DNA from: Chitinibacter sp. SCUT-21
Lineage (GTDB): Bacteria; Pseudomonadota; Gammaproteobacteria; Burkholderiales; Chitinibacteraceae
Length of the DNA: 64,000 nt
Assembly: GCA_041874755.1 (NCBI GenBank)
Contig: CP102611.1
Location: forward strand, 1,302,001 to 1,366,000
Direction: 5' to 3'
Position 1 is the stretch's first letter. Each line of letters starts with the position of its first letter. Positions 17,080 through 25,398 of the stretch are shown here, in pieces. Made by a program: the position numbers and the translations under genes. The notes beneath the pieces are model-generated. The model worked only from the letters and a program-made list of their open reading frames with translations, searched no databases and had not been told where the DNA came from.

Positions 17080-18111
17080 TTAGCGTTTCGCTTGCAAGGC
17101 TGCAATTGCATCAGCGCAATCGCTAACCAGATGCGGGCCTTCATAAATCAAACCGCTGTAGACTTGCACCAGCGCAGCGCCTGCGCGGATCTTTTCCACC
17201 GCATCATCGCCGCACATAATGCCGCCCACGCCAATAATTGGCAGCGCGCCATCAAGTACTTGCGCCAATTCGCGTATCACCGACGTTGATTTTGCGCGTA
17301 CTGGTTCGCCCGATAAGCCACCGGTTTCTTGACCGTGGCGCAGGTTTTCAACACCGGTGCGTGACAATGTCGTGTTAGTCGCGATAACGCCGTCGATGCG
17401 ATTTTCGATCAACAAGCGTGCAATTTCTTGAATTTGGTTATTGTCCAAATCCGGTGCAATTTTGACCGCCACCGGCACATAGCGGCCATGCTGATCGGCG
17501 AGTTTTTCTTGCTCGGCTTTTAATTGCTTGAGCAAATCACCCAATTCATCGCCCTGCTGCAATTGGCGCAGATTTTTAGTGTTTGGGCTGGAGATATTCA
17601 CCGTTACATAGCTGGCCGCCGCATACACTTTGCGTAAGCCGATTAGGTAATCTTCCGCCGCTTTTTCAATAGGGGTATCGGCGTTCTTGCCAATATTGAT
17701 GCCGAGTACACCGCGATACTGTGCATTAGCTACATTTCCCAGTAAGTTATCAACGCCACCATTATTAAAGCCCATGCGGTTAATAATGCCGCGCGCTTCT
17801 GGCAAACGGAACAAACGTGGTTTTGGATTGCCCGGCTGTGGGCGTGGCGTGACGGTGCCGATTTCCAAAAAGCCAAAGCCCAACTCGGCCAGCACATCAA
17901 TGTAATCGCCGTTTTTATCCAGCCCCGCCGCCAAACCGACCGGATTGGCAAATTCGATGCCCATCACCGTGACTGGGTTATTGGGCACCGTTGGCGTCAG
18001 TGAGCGCAAAAAGCCCATGCTATTGAGTAAGCCCAAACCTTTAAACGCGGCATGATGCGCGCGCTCGGCTTCCATCATGAATAACAGGGGTTTTGCGAGT
18101 TGATATGCCAT
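17080..18111 (-). CDS. pyrD: Dihydroorotate dehydrogenase (quinone), class 2
   Basis: The 343-residue class 2 enzyme oxidises dihydroorotate to orotate in pyrimidine synthesis and passes electrons to membrane quinone. The N-terminal amphipathic helix ([20 protein letters not shown]) that binds the membrane is present. '[14 protein letters not shown]' carries the catalytic Ser of class 2, and '[16 protein letters not shown]' with '[13 protein letters not shown]' binds FMN phosphate. Length and start are standard. The gene is followed by a clear terminator and preceded by an 82-base gap to folD. Confidence 0.97.
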   Translation of the reverse strand: MAYQLAKPLLFMMEAERAHHAAFKGLGLLNSMGFLRSLTPTVPNNPVTVMGIEFANPVGLAAGLDKNGDYIDVLAELGFGFLEIGTVTPRPQPGNPKPRLFRLPEARGIINRMGFNNGGVDNLLGNVANAQYRGVLGINIGKNADTPIEKAAEDYLIGLRKVYAAASYVTVNISSPNTKNLRQLQQGDELGDLLKQLKAEQEKLADQHGRYVPVAVKIAPDLDNNQIQEIARLLIENRIDGVIATNTTLSRTGVENLRHGQETGGLSGEPVRAKSTSVIRELAQVLDGALPIIGVGGIMCGDDAVEKIRAGAALVQVYSGLIYEGPHLVSDCADAIAALQAKR

Positions 18112-18161
18112 TTGTATGCCTTCAGTATTGCGATTGAGCCTAGCTCAAAGATCGAATTTTT

Positions 18162-18185
18162 GGGCATGCCGACTTGAGCATGCCC
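18162..18185. terminator. Hairpin between folD and pyrD
   Basis: GGGCATGC and GCATGCCC form a perfect 8-bp stem with an 8-base loop just after the folD stop. On the minus strand it is followed by A, not T, so it is a weak candidate for a Rho-independent terminator and may instead protect the mRNA end. Confidence 0.35.
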
Positions 18186-18193
18186 GCGGTAAA

Positions 18194-19048
18194 TTAGCCT
18201 TTGCGATTCACACAAGCGTCGTAGGTGTTCTGCATCAGCGTCGCCACCGTCATCAAACCCACGCCGCCAGGCACTGGTGTGATCCAGCTTGCACGCTCTT
18301 TGGCGGTGTCGAACTCAACGTCACCGCACAATTTGCCGCTTTCCAGACGGTTAATACCCACGTCGATCACCACCGCGCCTGGCTTAATCCATTCGCCTTT
18401 TACAAAATTAGGGATACCCACGCCCGCCACCACAACGTCAGCACCCGCCACTTTGGCCGCTAAATCTTTGGTTTTGCTGTGGCAAACAGTCACCGTCGCA
18501 CGCGCAAGCAACAACTCCAGCGCCTGTGGGCGACCGACGATATTGGATGCACCGATCACCACCGCATCTTTACCGACCAAATCAATGCCAGTTTTTTCCA
18601 GCAAAGTCATTACACCGCGTGGCGTGCATGGGCGGAGCAAAGGCATTTTTAACGTCAGACGGCCAATGTTGTACGGATGGAAGCCATCAACGTCTTTAAT
18701 TGGGTCGATCAGCTCGATCACTTTGTCGGCGTCGATATGCTTAGGCAGCGGCAATTGCACCAAGATGCCATCCACGTCGTCATTTTGGTTTAACTCTGCA
18801 ACCAACTTGAGTACTTCTGCTTCGCTGGTTTCCGCCGGTAAGTCATACGCTAATGACGTAATGCCTGCATTTTCACACTGGCGTTTTTTATTGCCTACAT
18901 ACACTTGTGAAGCCGGATCAGAACCAACCAAAATCACCGCCAAAGCTGGCGCACGTTTACCGGAAGCCACTCGCGCATCCACTTTAGCGCGCACTTCACG
19001 AACAATCTCTTGAGAAATAGCTTTACCATCAAGGATCTGGGCTGACAT
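18194..19048 (-). CDS. folD: Bifunctional methylene-tetrahydrofolate dehydrogenase/cyclohydrolase
   Basis: FolD makes 10-formyl-THF from 5,10-methylene-THF using NADP. From the ATG at 19048 the protein is 284 residues, the usual length, starting [12 protein letters not shown]. The catalytic region '[13 protein letters not shown]' has the family's Y-V-x-x-K Lys, '[11 protein letters not shown]' matches the QLPLP motif, and '[12 protein letters not shown]' is the nucleotide site (Asn-Ile instead of the common Arg-Ser). A GGAG eight bases before this ATG settles the start; the open frame runs 31 codons further into A-rich DNA but has no ribosome site there. Confidence 0.97.
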   Translation of the reverse strand: MSAQILDGKAISQEIVREVRAKVDARVASGKRAPALAVILVGSDPASQVYVGNKKRQCENAGITSLAYDLPAETSEAEVLKLVAELNQNDDVDGILVQLPLPKHIDADKVIELIDPIKDVDGFHPYNIGRLTLKMPLLRPCTPRGVMTLLEKTGIDLVGKDAVVIGASNIVGRPQALELLLARATVTVCHSKTKDLAAKVAGADVVVAGVGIPNFVKGEWIKPGAVVIDVGINRLESGKLCGDVEFDTAKERASWITPVPGGVGLMTVATLMQNTYDACVNRKG

Positions 19049-19101
19049 TGGCAATACTCCGGCAAATTGGGCAAAAACGTGATTTTCGCATTGATCGGCA
19101 C

Positions 19102-19138
19102 TTTTTTGGACGTTTTTTCGTTTTTTTAGATTTTTTTT
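19102..19138. promoter_or_regulatory. Phased A-tracts (bent DNA) between folD and the tRNA genes
   Basis: Four T-runs of 6, 6, 7 and 8 bases (19102-19107, 19113-19118, 19121-19127, 19131-19138) have centres 11, 8.5 and 10.5 bases apart, near one helix turn. Such DNA is normally curved. It lies just upstream of the tRNA promoter. Confidence 0.6.
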
Positions 19139-19148
19139 CAAAAAGGGG

Positions 19149-19177
19149 TTGACGGCTTTTAGGATGATCCGTATAGT
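19149..19177 (+). promoter_or_regulatory. Sigma-70 promoter of the tRNA operon
   Basis: TTGACG at 19149-19154 and TATAGT at 19172-19177 are separated by 17 bases, with the first tRNA starting 17 bases after the -10. This is close to the consensus and fits a strongly expressed tRNA unit, probably helped by the A-tracts upstream. Confidence 0.85.
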
Positions 19178-19194
19178 TCGGCCTCTCTAGTCGT

Positions 19195-19271
19195 CGGGGC
19201 GTAGCGCAGTCTGGTAGCGCACCTGGTTTGGGACCAGGTGGTCGTGAGTTCGAATCCCACCGCCCCGACCA
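19195..19271 (+). tRNA. tRNA-Pro (TGG)
   Basis: A complete cloverleaf of 77 bases with encoded CCA. The acceptor CGGGGCG/CGCCCCG pairs fully; the anticodon stem CCTGG/CCAGG encloses loop TTTGGGA with anticodon TGG and G at position 37; the T-loop TTCGAAT is normal. First gene of a three-tRNA operon. Confidence 0.97.
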
Positions 19272-19300
19272 TTAGAAACCATTTTTTAGCAGTGTTTAGA

Positions 19301-19377
19301 GCTCCCGTAGCTCAACCGGATAGAGCAACGGCCTTCTAAGCCGTAGGTTACAGGTTCGATTCCTGTCGGGTGCGCCA
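19301..19377 (+). tRNA. tRNA-Arg (TCT)
   Basis: A 77-base tRNA with encoded CCA. The anticodon stem ACGGC/GCCGT encloses CTTCTAA, anticodon TCT, reading AGA/AGG. The T-arm ACAGG-TTCGATT-CCTGT is normal. The acceptor is GCTCCCG against CGGGTGC, which leaves a T-T mismatch at position 3-70. Confidence 0.95.
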
Positions 19378-19413
19378 AGCAACTCGTAAAAATCAAAGAA
19401 TACAAAGTTTTGT

Positions 19414-19490
19414 GGTGGCTGTAGCTCAGTTGGTAGAGTCCAGGATTGTGATTCCTGTTGTCGTGGGTTCGAGCCCCATCAGCCACCCCA
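19414..19490 (+). tRNA. tRNA-His (GTG)
   Basis: The anticodon stem CAGGA/TCCTG encloses TTGTGAT with anticodon GTG. The acceptor GTGGCTG/CAGCCAC pairs fully, the discriminator base is C73 and an extra G at 19414 provides the G-1 typical of tRNA-His. CCA is encoded. Last tRNA of the operon. Confidence 0.97.
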
Positions 19491-19494
19491 CAAA

Positions 19495-19534
19495 AAAGCA
19501 TAAAACCCAGTCCTAGGACTGGGTTTTATGCTTT
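19495..19534. terminator. Perfect 40-bp palindrome, bidirectional terminator
   Basis: AAAGCATAAAACCCAGTCCT is followed directly by its exact complement. On the minus strand it is followed by TTTTTT, an excellent terminator for the adhesin-secretion operon that reads toward it; on the plus strand it ends the tRNA operon (CTTTCT tail). Confidence 0.85.
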
Positions 19535-19634
19535 CTGGCCTCTAAATCTGAACGTCAATCACAAATCCAATTTCGCAGCAAATGAGGCAGAGATAAACCC
19601 TGCCCCATTCTTAGATCAAGAATTGCGAATCTTT

Positions 19635-20117
19635 TTAGCGATAACCGCCTGCTACTCGAGGTTTGCCAACCCCCAAAGAAACCCGGTTGCTTTGCACCAC
19701 TTCAACGGGGGGCGCAGTCCATTGCCCCTTCATTCCTTGGGCGAGTTGATCCAACTGCGCAGAAATTGCCTCGCCTTGCGCTGACCCCTCCACAACTGCG
19801 TAACCATACCAAACTTGCACACTATCGCTTGCTTGCCCAAATGCCTGTACTGCTGGCAACTCTACCGCTGCGTTTTGCTGCTTAGCGGCAACCAACACTC
19901 TAGTTGGGCGTTTTGAAAGCCTATTAATTTGGGCGTCACTCAATGGTTCACTAGTAATCAGTAATCGACCCGACTCCTTAAGCAATTCTGTCGGATCACC
20001 ATCGTACTGCTGCAGCTGTACACCATTGCTTTCAGAGGTAAAATCAACTGGAACTAGGACTGGCGAAGCGATTGAATTACCAAGCAAGAAAAGTGAGAAA
20101 ATGGCAAGTAACCTCAT
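19635..20117 (-). CDS. Unknown periplasmic protein of the adhesin operon
   Basis: A 160-residue protein with a short signal peptide (MRLLAIFSLFLLGNSIASP). No family was recognised. The mature part is mostly beta/alpha without Cys or metal motifs; 'LLITSEPLSDAQINRL' and 'VLVAAKQQ' suggest a small alternating fold. Its start overlaps the OmpA-type lipoprotein gene by 4 bases and it is the last gene of the six-gene operon, so a role in adhesin export, anchoring or stability is plausible. The stop lies about 100 bases before the palindromic terminator. Confidence 0.75.
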   Translation of the reverse strand: MRLLAIFSLFLLGNSIASPVLVPVDFTSESNGVQLQQYDGDPTELLKESGRLLITSEPLSDAQINRLSKRPTRVLVAAKQQNAAVELPAVQAFGQASDSVQVWYGYAVVEGSAQGEAISAQLDQLAQGMKGQWTAPPVEVVQSNRVSLGVGKPRVAGGYR

Positions 20118-20725
20118 TTAACACCCCCTTGAGCCATGCTAATACGATCTTCAGTTTGGTAGATGTGCCATGCACTTTGCGGATGACTCGCTTCCGCGTG
20201 GCGCACCAAAATTAAAGTCCGGCGTTCGCGGCTTTTTAAATGGGGACGGACAAGGCTATCGGTCGAAACCCACTGACCGATTCTGCCGGCTTCGACCCCA
20301 CCCGCAATAAGTAGCTCAAACAACGCATCGGCTCGACGCTTGGCCAAATCGCGGTTGTATTGGTCGCTCCCCTCAGGGCTTGTATCCCCAACAACTAACA
20401 CTTCAGCCCTTGCATCGGCTTTAGCGTCGGCGATCGCTGCGGCTATACTCTTTTTCTGATCGTCCCGGACGATGGCTTGATCCAAATCGAACTCAACCGC
20501 AAACAGTCGCTGCGGTGCAGATGTGACACTTCTAGTACAACCCTGCTCATCAAGCACCATCCCGGCAGGGCTGCTCGCACAAAGATCACGCTGATTAATT
20601 ACGCCATCTTGGTCTTGATCCGCTAAATTGTCTGTTTGAATCCGATCCAAACGAGTCAACTCTGGCACACCTGTCGCACAAGCTGATAACAATAACGACA
20701 TTAAAATAGCAATCCCAGCCTTCAT
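20114..20725 (-). CDS. OmpA-family lipoprotein of the adhesin secretion operon
   Basis: A 203-residue lipoprotein: signal ending LLLSAC (lipobox) and then ATGVPEL. 'DQDQDGVINQRDLC' is a calcium-binding thrombospondin-3-like loop. The C-terminal half (~100 residues, 'FAVEFDLDQAIVRDDQKK' to 'AKRRADALFELL') resembles the OmpA peptidoglycan-binding domain. It is probably in the outer membrane, bound to the wall, and may brace the secretion channel or the surface-held adhesin. The start is 3 bases after the TolC-like gene's stop; the end overlaps the next gene by 4 bases. Confidence 0.82.
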   Translation of the reverse strand: MKAGIAILMSLLLSACATGVPELTRLDRIQTDNLADQDQDGVINQRDLCASSPAGMVLDEQGCTRSVTSAPQRLFAVEFDLDQAIVRDDQKKSIAAAIADAKADARAEVLVVGDTSPEGSDQYNRDLAKRRADALFELLIAGGVEAGRIGQWVSTDSLVRPHLKSRERRTLILVRHAEASHPQSAWHIYQTEDRISMAQGGVK

Positions 20726-20727
20726 TG

Positions 20728-22032
20728 TTATTTCTCCCTTGGCGCAAACTGTGTTGGCATATTGACTCGCAATGCATAGGCTAGCTGGCCTGTCGCGTTA
20801 AATAAGCGATACCCTGCCTGTATCCGATCATATTTGCTCGTTACATAGTTTCTTCTCGCCATAAACACCTCAACTTTTGCGTTCAAGACGTCCAATAAAG
20901 TTCGACGACCTAAGTCAAACTGAGTAATGTAGCCCGCTTCTGCGGCGGTTGCGGCATCAACACTTTGCTGCAAGTATGTCAGCTGCTCATTAAGCGCGTG
21001 CCATGCATTCCATGCTAGCTCCGTGCCTTCATCAACTTCACGGGTAGCTTTTTGTCTGATATTGAGCGCCTCATTGCGGCGCCATGCTGAGCTTTGTTCT
21101 CGAGCACGATCACGCCCTCCATTGAATAAGTCATAGTTCAGCACCAATAACGCTCGAGCACTTTCATCACGACCCTCATTCCCATCCTGATCGTGCCCTG
21201 TATTGGCAGATAACTCGAGCGATACCTGTGGGTAGAACCCAGCGCGTGAGGCGCGTATTTCTTGATCCGTAGCACGAATATCTGCTTCAGCTGCGGCTAA
21301 CTCAGGATGAAGTTCACGAGCTCGAGTCAACGCCTCATTTAACGAAGCAGGGATCAAACCCGTATCAAGACGTGGCTCAATCAGTTGCTCTGGGGCTACG
21401 CCGACAAGTCGCGTGTATTTTGCTTCGATATCGGCCAGATTATTTCTCGCCGCCGATTGCGAGGACCGTGCAGTAGCAAGACGTGATGAAACTTGCGCAA
21501 TATCTGAGTCACTGCTGTAACCCTTGGAAACTAGACCTTTAATATCCGCAAGGATTTTTTCGTGATCCGCAACATTACGGTTTGCCAACTCAAGTAACTC
21601 TCGCGCCTTGAGTACATCCAAGTAACTGGCACTGACTTGCACCGCCAAATTTTCTGCACTACTAATCACGCCTAAGCGCTCAGATTCTGCCTCATGCCAT
21701 AAGCGCTCCGAGTTTGCTTGAGTACGAAAGCCGCTAAATAGCTCTTGGGTCAATCGTATACTTAGATCATCCCGCGTTAAGGTTTTACCAAGCTCACGCC
21801 CACTGCTATAGCGAGTATTTTCCGGCCCTACTTCTCCACGCAGTGAGAGCTGAGGTAAATATTCTGATTGCACGCTACGTCGATCCGCCAACACAGATTC
21901 ATACCGCGCATAACGTGCTAACACTGATGGCTGGGTATCGATTGCCTGCGCTACGGCTTGCTCCAAAGTCGAGGCTGCACTCCACGGCATAGGCAATAAT
22001 GCCAGCGCCACCATCACGGCTTTGAGTTTCAT
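20728..22032 (-). CDS. TolC-family outer-membrane channel of a type I secretion system
   Basis: From the ATG at 22032, which has AGGAG six bases upstream, the protein is 434 residues. It has a signal peptide ending SAAS and then the two-fold repeated long-helix pattern of TolC (each half about 190 residues; 'YLDVLKARELLELANRNVADHEKIL' type helices shared with LapE/AggA). It forms the trimeric exit duct for the adhesin. An in-frame ATG at 22056 overlaps the HlyD gene and reads through the ribosome site, so it was not chosen. Confidence 0.9.
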   Translation of the reverse strand: MKLKAVMVALALLPMPWSAASTLEQAVAQAIDTQPSVLARYARYESVLADRRSVQSEYLPQLSLRGEVGPENTRYSSGRELGKTLTRDDLSIRLTQELFSGFRTQANSERLWHEAESERLGVISSAENLAVQVSASYLDVLKARELLELANRNVADHEKILADIKGLVSKGYSSDSDIAQVSSRLATARSSQSAARNNLADIEAKYTRLVGVAPEQLIEPRLDTGLIPASLNEALTRARELHPELAAAEADIRATDQEIRASRAGFYPQVSLELSANTGHDQDGNEGRDESARALLVLNYDLFNGGRDRAREQSSAWRRNEALNIRQKATREVDEGTELAWNAWHALNEQLTYLQQSVDAATAAEAGYITQFDLGRRTLLDVLNAKVEVFMARRNYVTSKYDRIQAGYRLFNATGQLAYALRVNMPTQFAPREK

Positions 22033-22045
22033 TTTTTTCTCCTGT

Positions 22046-23329
22046 TTAACGTTCACGCAGTGCTGCAGCTTTTGCGCGCAGCAATGGCTTCATCCAATAA
22101 CTTAAAATCGATTTTTTCCCCGTTAGCACGTCAACCGATGCCTGCATACCAGGAATAATGGGATCACCGTGCAGTGTTGCTTCATTGGTTTCCACACTGA
22201 TTCGGTAATATGGGTTGCCCTTTTCGTCTTGCAGCGCGTCAGCACTCACATGTCGGACAGTTCCTTTTAAGCCGCCATAGACCGTAAAGTCATAGGCGCT
22301 AAACTTCACCATCGCGCCAAGACCGGGCCTAACGTAGGCAATATCTCGTGGCGCGACCCTCGCCTCAACCACTAATTTGTCATCAAGTGGAACGATATCC
22401 AAAATAGTCTCCCCCGGCTTGACCACTCCACCTTGCGTGCGGATCGCAATTGCTTTCACCTTGCCAGCAACAGGGGAAACCAGTTTGGTGCGGCGTAATT
22501 GATCGGCCAGAGCGGGTTGGTTCTCACGCAATTTGGCTAAAGATCGCTCGATCTCAGCCAACTCAGATTGGCTTTGAGCGCGAAATTGATCAACGACTCC
22601 CGAACGCTCACTTGTGGCTTGCGCACGCGCAGCCGAAAGCTTGCTCCGCTCAAGCCGTGCAGCATCCAAATCCCCTTGTAAACGAACGCGATCCCGCTGC
22701 AATTTGCGCAACTCAGCCAACGGTAAAGCTCCTGACTTAACGGCTCCTTCGGTGGTTGCCACCTCTTGATCGAGCAAAGCCAAACTTTGCAGCAAAGTTT
22801 GCGCATTTCGTTCTGCAGCATTCATCGCTTGCTGCTGCTGCATGATTACTTGATCAGCGCGAGCCACACTATTTTGTATCTCTCTTAAACGCGCCACATA
22901 AGCTGCGTACTCAACGGTTAATGCCTCAAAGCTAGCCCCCTCGGCGGTCAAGCTCGAAATAGGAGTTAAGCCTCGCACGGTCGCCTCCACTTCCGCGATC
23001 AGCCGAGCTCTACGGGCAAGCAGAGCACCAATTTCCTGATCTGCACCCGCGACATTGGCTTTGAAATGGGTATCGTCGAGCTCGACCAAAGCCTCGCCGG
23101 CCTTCACCGACTGCCCCTCGCGGACGTAAAGTTTACGAACAATGCCACCCTCTAAGCTTTGAATACGCTGAACAGCAGAAACAGGCTCAACAGCGCCTTC
23201 GGCTCTAACAACCTCATCGATGTGGGCAAAAGCCGCCCACAACACCACAAAAACCACTAAACCTGAGCACAACCACACCACTCGACGAGCCCGATAAGCC
23301 GCACTTAATTGAGTCATATATGCCATCAC
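22046..23329 (-). CDS. HlyD-family periplasmic adaptor of type I secretion
   Basis: A 427-residue membrane-fusion protein with a single N-terminal membrane helix (residues ~17-36, after YRARR), a biotinyl-lipoyl half-motif 'LEGGIVRKLYVREGQSVKAGE', a long coiled-coil hairpin (about residues 100-290), and the returning lipoyl half 'SPVAGKVKAIAIRTQGGVVKPGE', then a beta-barrel end. This is the LapC/HlyD layout. It joins the ABC transporter to the TolC channel. It overlaps the ABC gene by 4 bases. Confidence 0.92.
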   Translation of the reverse strand: MMAYMTQLSAAYRARRVVWLCSGLVVFVVLWAAFAHIDEVVRAEGAVEPVSAVQRIQSLEGGIVRKLYVREGQSVKAGEALVELDDTHFKANVAGADQEIGALLARRARLIAEVEATVRGLTPISSLTAEGASFEALTVEYAAYVARLREIQNSVARADQVIMQQQQAMNAAERNAQTLLQSLALLDQEVATTEGAVKSGALPLAELRKLQRDRVRLQGDLDAARLERSKLSAARAQATSERSGVVDQFRAQSQSELAEIERSLAKLRENQPALADQLRRTKLVSPVAGKVKAIAIRTQGGVVKPGETILDIVPLDDKLVVEARVAPRDIAYVRPGLGAMVKFSAYDFTVYGGLKGTVRHVSADALQDEKGNPYYRISVETNEATLHGDPIIPGMQASVDVLTGKKSILSYWMKPLLRAKAAALRER

Positions 23330-25398
23330 ACGGTCTCCTTGCGCGGCACCAAACTCACTCCACGCACGGTATGGCGCACTTCATTTTTTCTAGCTGGAGG
23401 GCCATCAGCAAGCACTCGACCGTTTTCCAGCACAATAATTCGAGAACACAAAGCTAACAATTGCGGGCGATGCGTTGCCAAAACGATCGTCGTTGACGAC
23501 GACAAGCCATTCAACATATCGATAACGTTTTGCTCTCGTGCTTGATCCATGGCACTCGTCGGCTCATCGAGTAGCAATAGGGATGGATCACGTAATAAAG
23601 CCCTAGCTAGTGCAATGCATTGACGCTGACCGCCAGAAAGGCGCTGACCAAATTCACCGACTGGCGCTGCAAGCCCGCCATCTAATGTTTCTGCCATCGC
23701 TGTAATCCCAGTAGCCGAAAGTACGGAACGGAATCGCTCTTCAGGAATTGGGGCGTGTTGGCCTGCGGTTAAGTTATCGAGTACAGAACCAAAAAACAGA
23801 ACCGGTGTTTGCGCCAACCAGCCACTGTGGCGGCGTAGCTCATCGACCGACCATAACGCGGATTCGAGTCCGTCAAAATACACACGGCCAGAACTCGCTT
23901 GTAATTGCCCAGCCAATAACGCTAAGAGCGTGGATTTACCACTCCCCACCGCACCAACGATGCCGATCCGCTCTCCAGCATGAATTTCGAAATTAAGATC
24001 GGTCAGCGTAGCTCGCTCAGATCCGGGATAAGTAAAAGAAACCTCAGACAATCGAACCGAACCATCAAAATGCCCCGTATCAACGCCGCTACTCTGACGG
24101 CACTCTTGAGGCAATTCAACGATATGCTCTAAACCTTCAAGTGCGGTTCTCGTCTGCTGATAACGCAAGCAGAGCATTGCGATTTGCCCCATTGCAGCAG
24201 CTACGCGGCCAGACAACATCGTCAGGGCAATTAGCCCACCCATTGAGAGACTTCCTGCGGCAATAGAGTAAACCCCTCCGACTATCAACGCGGTATTAAC
24301 CAACTGTTGAACAGATGCCGAAGCGTGCGAGAGTTGATTACTCGCTTCTCGAGCGGAAATATTGGCATCAGCTAATTCTGCGATGAGCTGCTCCCAACGA
24401 GCCAGCATCATTGGTTGAGCATTGAGCTGCTTTGTCTCTCCCAACGCCACCAAGTTTTCCAACAAAATGGCTTGCCGCTGACTGGAAAAACGTGAGGCCT
24501 CATCAAGCGCTGCTTTCATGCGGCGCTGAACAACAAAGGCATAAGACACCAACCCGATTAATGCAACAATCGGAATCAGCACCAACCAACCACCCAACCA
24601 GGCAATCACAGCCAGAAAAATCAGCGTAAACGGCAAATCAATGAGCGCTAACAAAGTGGCACTAGTAAAGAAATCACGAACGCTGTCAAACTCTTGAATT
24701 TGCTTGGAGAATGTCGCAACAGACTGCGGGCGATGCTCCATGCGCATACCCAGCACACGCGAAAATAAGATTCGAGATACATTCCGATCAACCTCACGCC
24801 CGGTCAGGTCTGAAATTTCAGCTCTGGCCTTTTTTAAAGCGAGATCAAAACCGACCGCAACCACAACAACCAGCGCCAACACCCATAAAGTTTCATAGGC
24901 TTGATTGGGCACGACTCTGTCGTACACATTCATAGAAAACAACGGGAGCAGCAAGGCAATAATATTGATGAAAAGCGATGCCAGCAGTAGGTCTCGATAC
25001 CATGGGCGCAAAACATCTAATTCACGCCAAAGCCAATGCCGCTGAATGCGTTCAGGCAAGAGTGACTTCCCTCTAATATCCAGCGGGTCTGCAATACCTA
25101 CGTGCCAGGCCCGAGTCACATTCGTTGGGGGCTGAGCAATGACTTGCCATTCCCCCCTTAGCCATAAGCGTAAGGAGTTGGTATCGCGAGCCAATACTCC
25201 ACATTGACCATCAGCCAGCTCAAGCAATGCGGGCAATAAAGGTAAATTTGACTCTATTGGATCTAGCTTTACGCCATTAGCGGCGGCAAATCGAATTAAG
25301 CTTGTGTCATCGTCAGACTCGGGGCGAGCTACTTGTGCAGCTCGCACGCCTAAAACTTGCAAGGCAGCATCAAGTGCTTCAAATCGCTGCATACTCAT
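23326..25398 (-). CDS. Type I secretion ABC transporter (permease-ATPase)
   Basis: A 690-residue exporter. The N-terminal ~120 residues look like a C39-peptidase-like domain without the catalytic Cys, which in RTX exporters binds substrate. A six-helix permease spans ~140-420. The ATPase follows: Walker A GAVGSGKST, signature LSGGQRQ, Walker B LLLLDEP, His switch ATHRP. This is the LapB/HlyB type used for large RTX adhesins. Start overlaps the adhesin stop (ATGA), so exporter and substrate are translated from one mRNA. A second in-frame ATG lies two codons in. Confidence 0.93.
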   Translation of the reverse strand: MSMQRFEALDAALQVLGVRAAQVARPESDDDTSLIRFAAANGVKLDPIESNLPLLPALLELADGQCGVLARDTNSLRLWLRGEWQVIAQPPTNVTRAWHVGIADPLDIRGKSLLPERIQRHWLWRELDVLRPWYRDLLLASLFINIIALLLPLFSMNVYDRVVPNQAYETLWVLALVVVVAVGFDLALKKARAEISDLTGREVDRNVSRILFSRVLGMRMEHRPQSVATFSKQIQEFDSVRDFFTSATLLALIDLPFTLIFLAVIAWLGGWLVLIPIVALIGLVSYAFVVQRRMKAALDEASRFSSQRQAILLENLVALGETKQLNAQPMMLARWEQLIAELADANISAREASNQLSHASASVQQLVNTALIVGGVYSIAAGSLSMGGLIALTMLSGRVAAAMGQIAMLCLRYQQTRTALEGLEHIVELPQECRQSSGVDTGHFDGSVRLSEVSFTYPGSERATLTDLNFEIHAGERIGIVGAVGSGKSTLLALLAGQLQASSGRVYFDGLESALWSVDELRRHSGWLAQTPVLFFGSVLDNLTAGQHAPIPEERFRSVLSATGITAMAETLDGGLAAPVGEFGQRLSGGQRQCIALARALLRDPSLLLLDEPTSAMDQAREQNVIDMLNGLSSSTTIVLATHRPQLLALCSRIIVLENGRVLADGPPARKNEVRHTVRGVSLVPRKETV

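Noticed and set aside
19286..19501. 71-codon minus-strand frame across the tRNA genes (GARTHD...)
   Set aside because: A well-known false protein made by reading antisense through tRNA genes.
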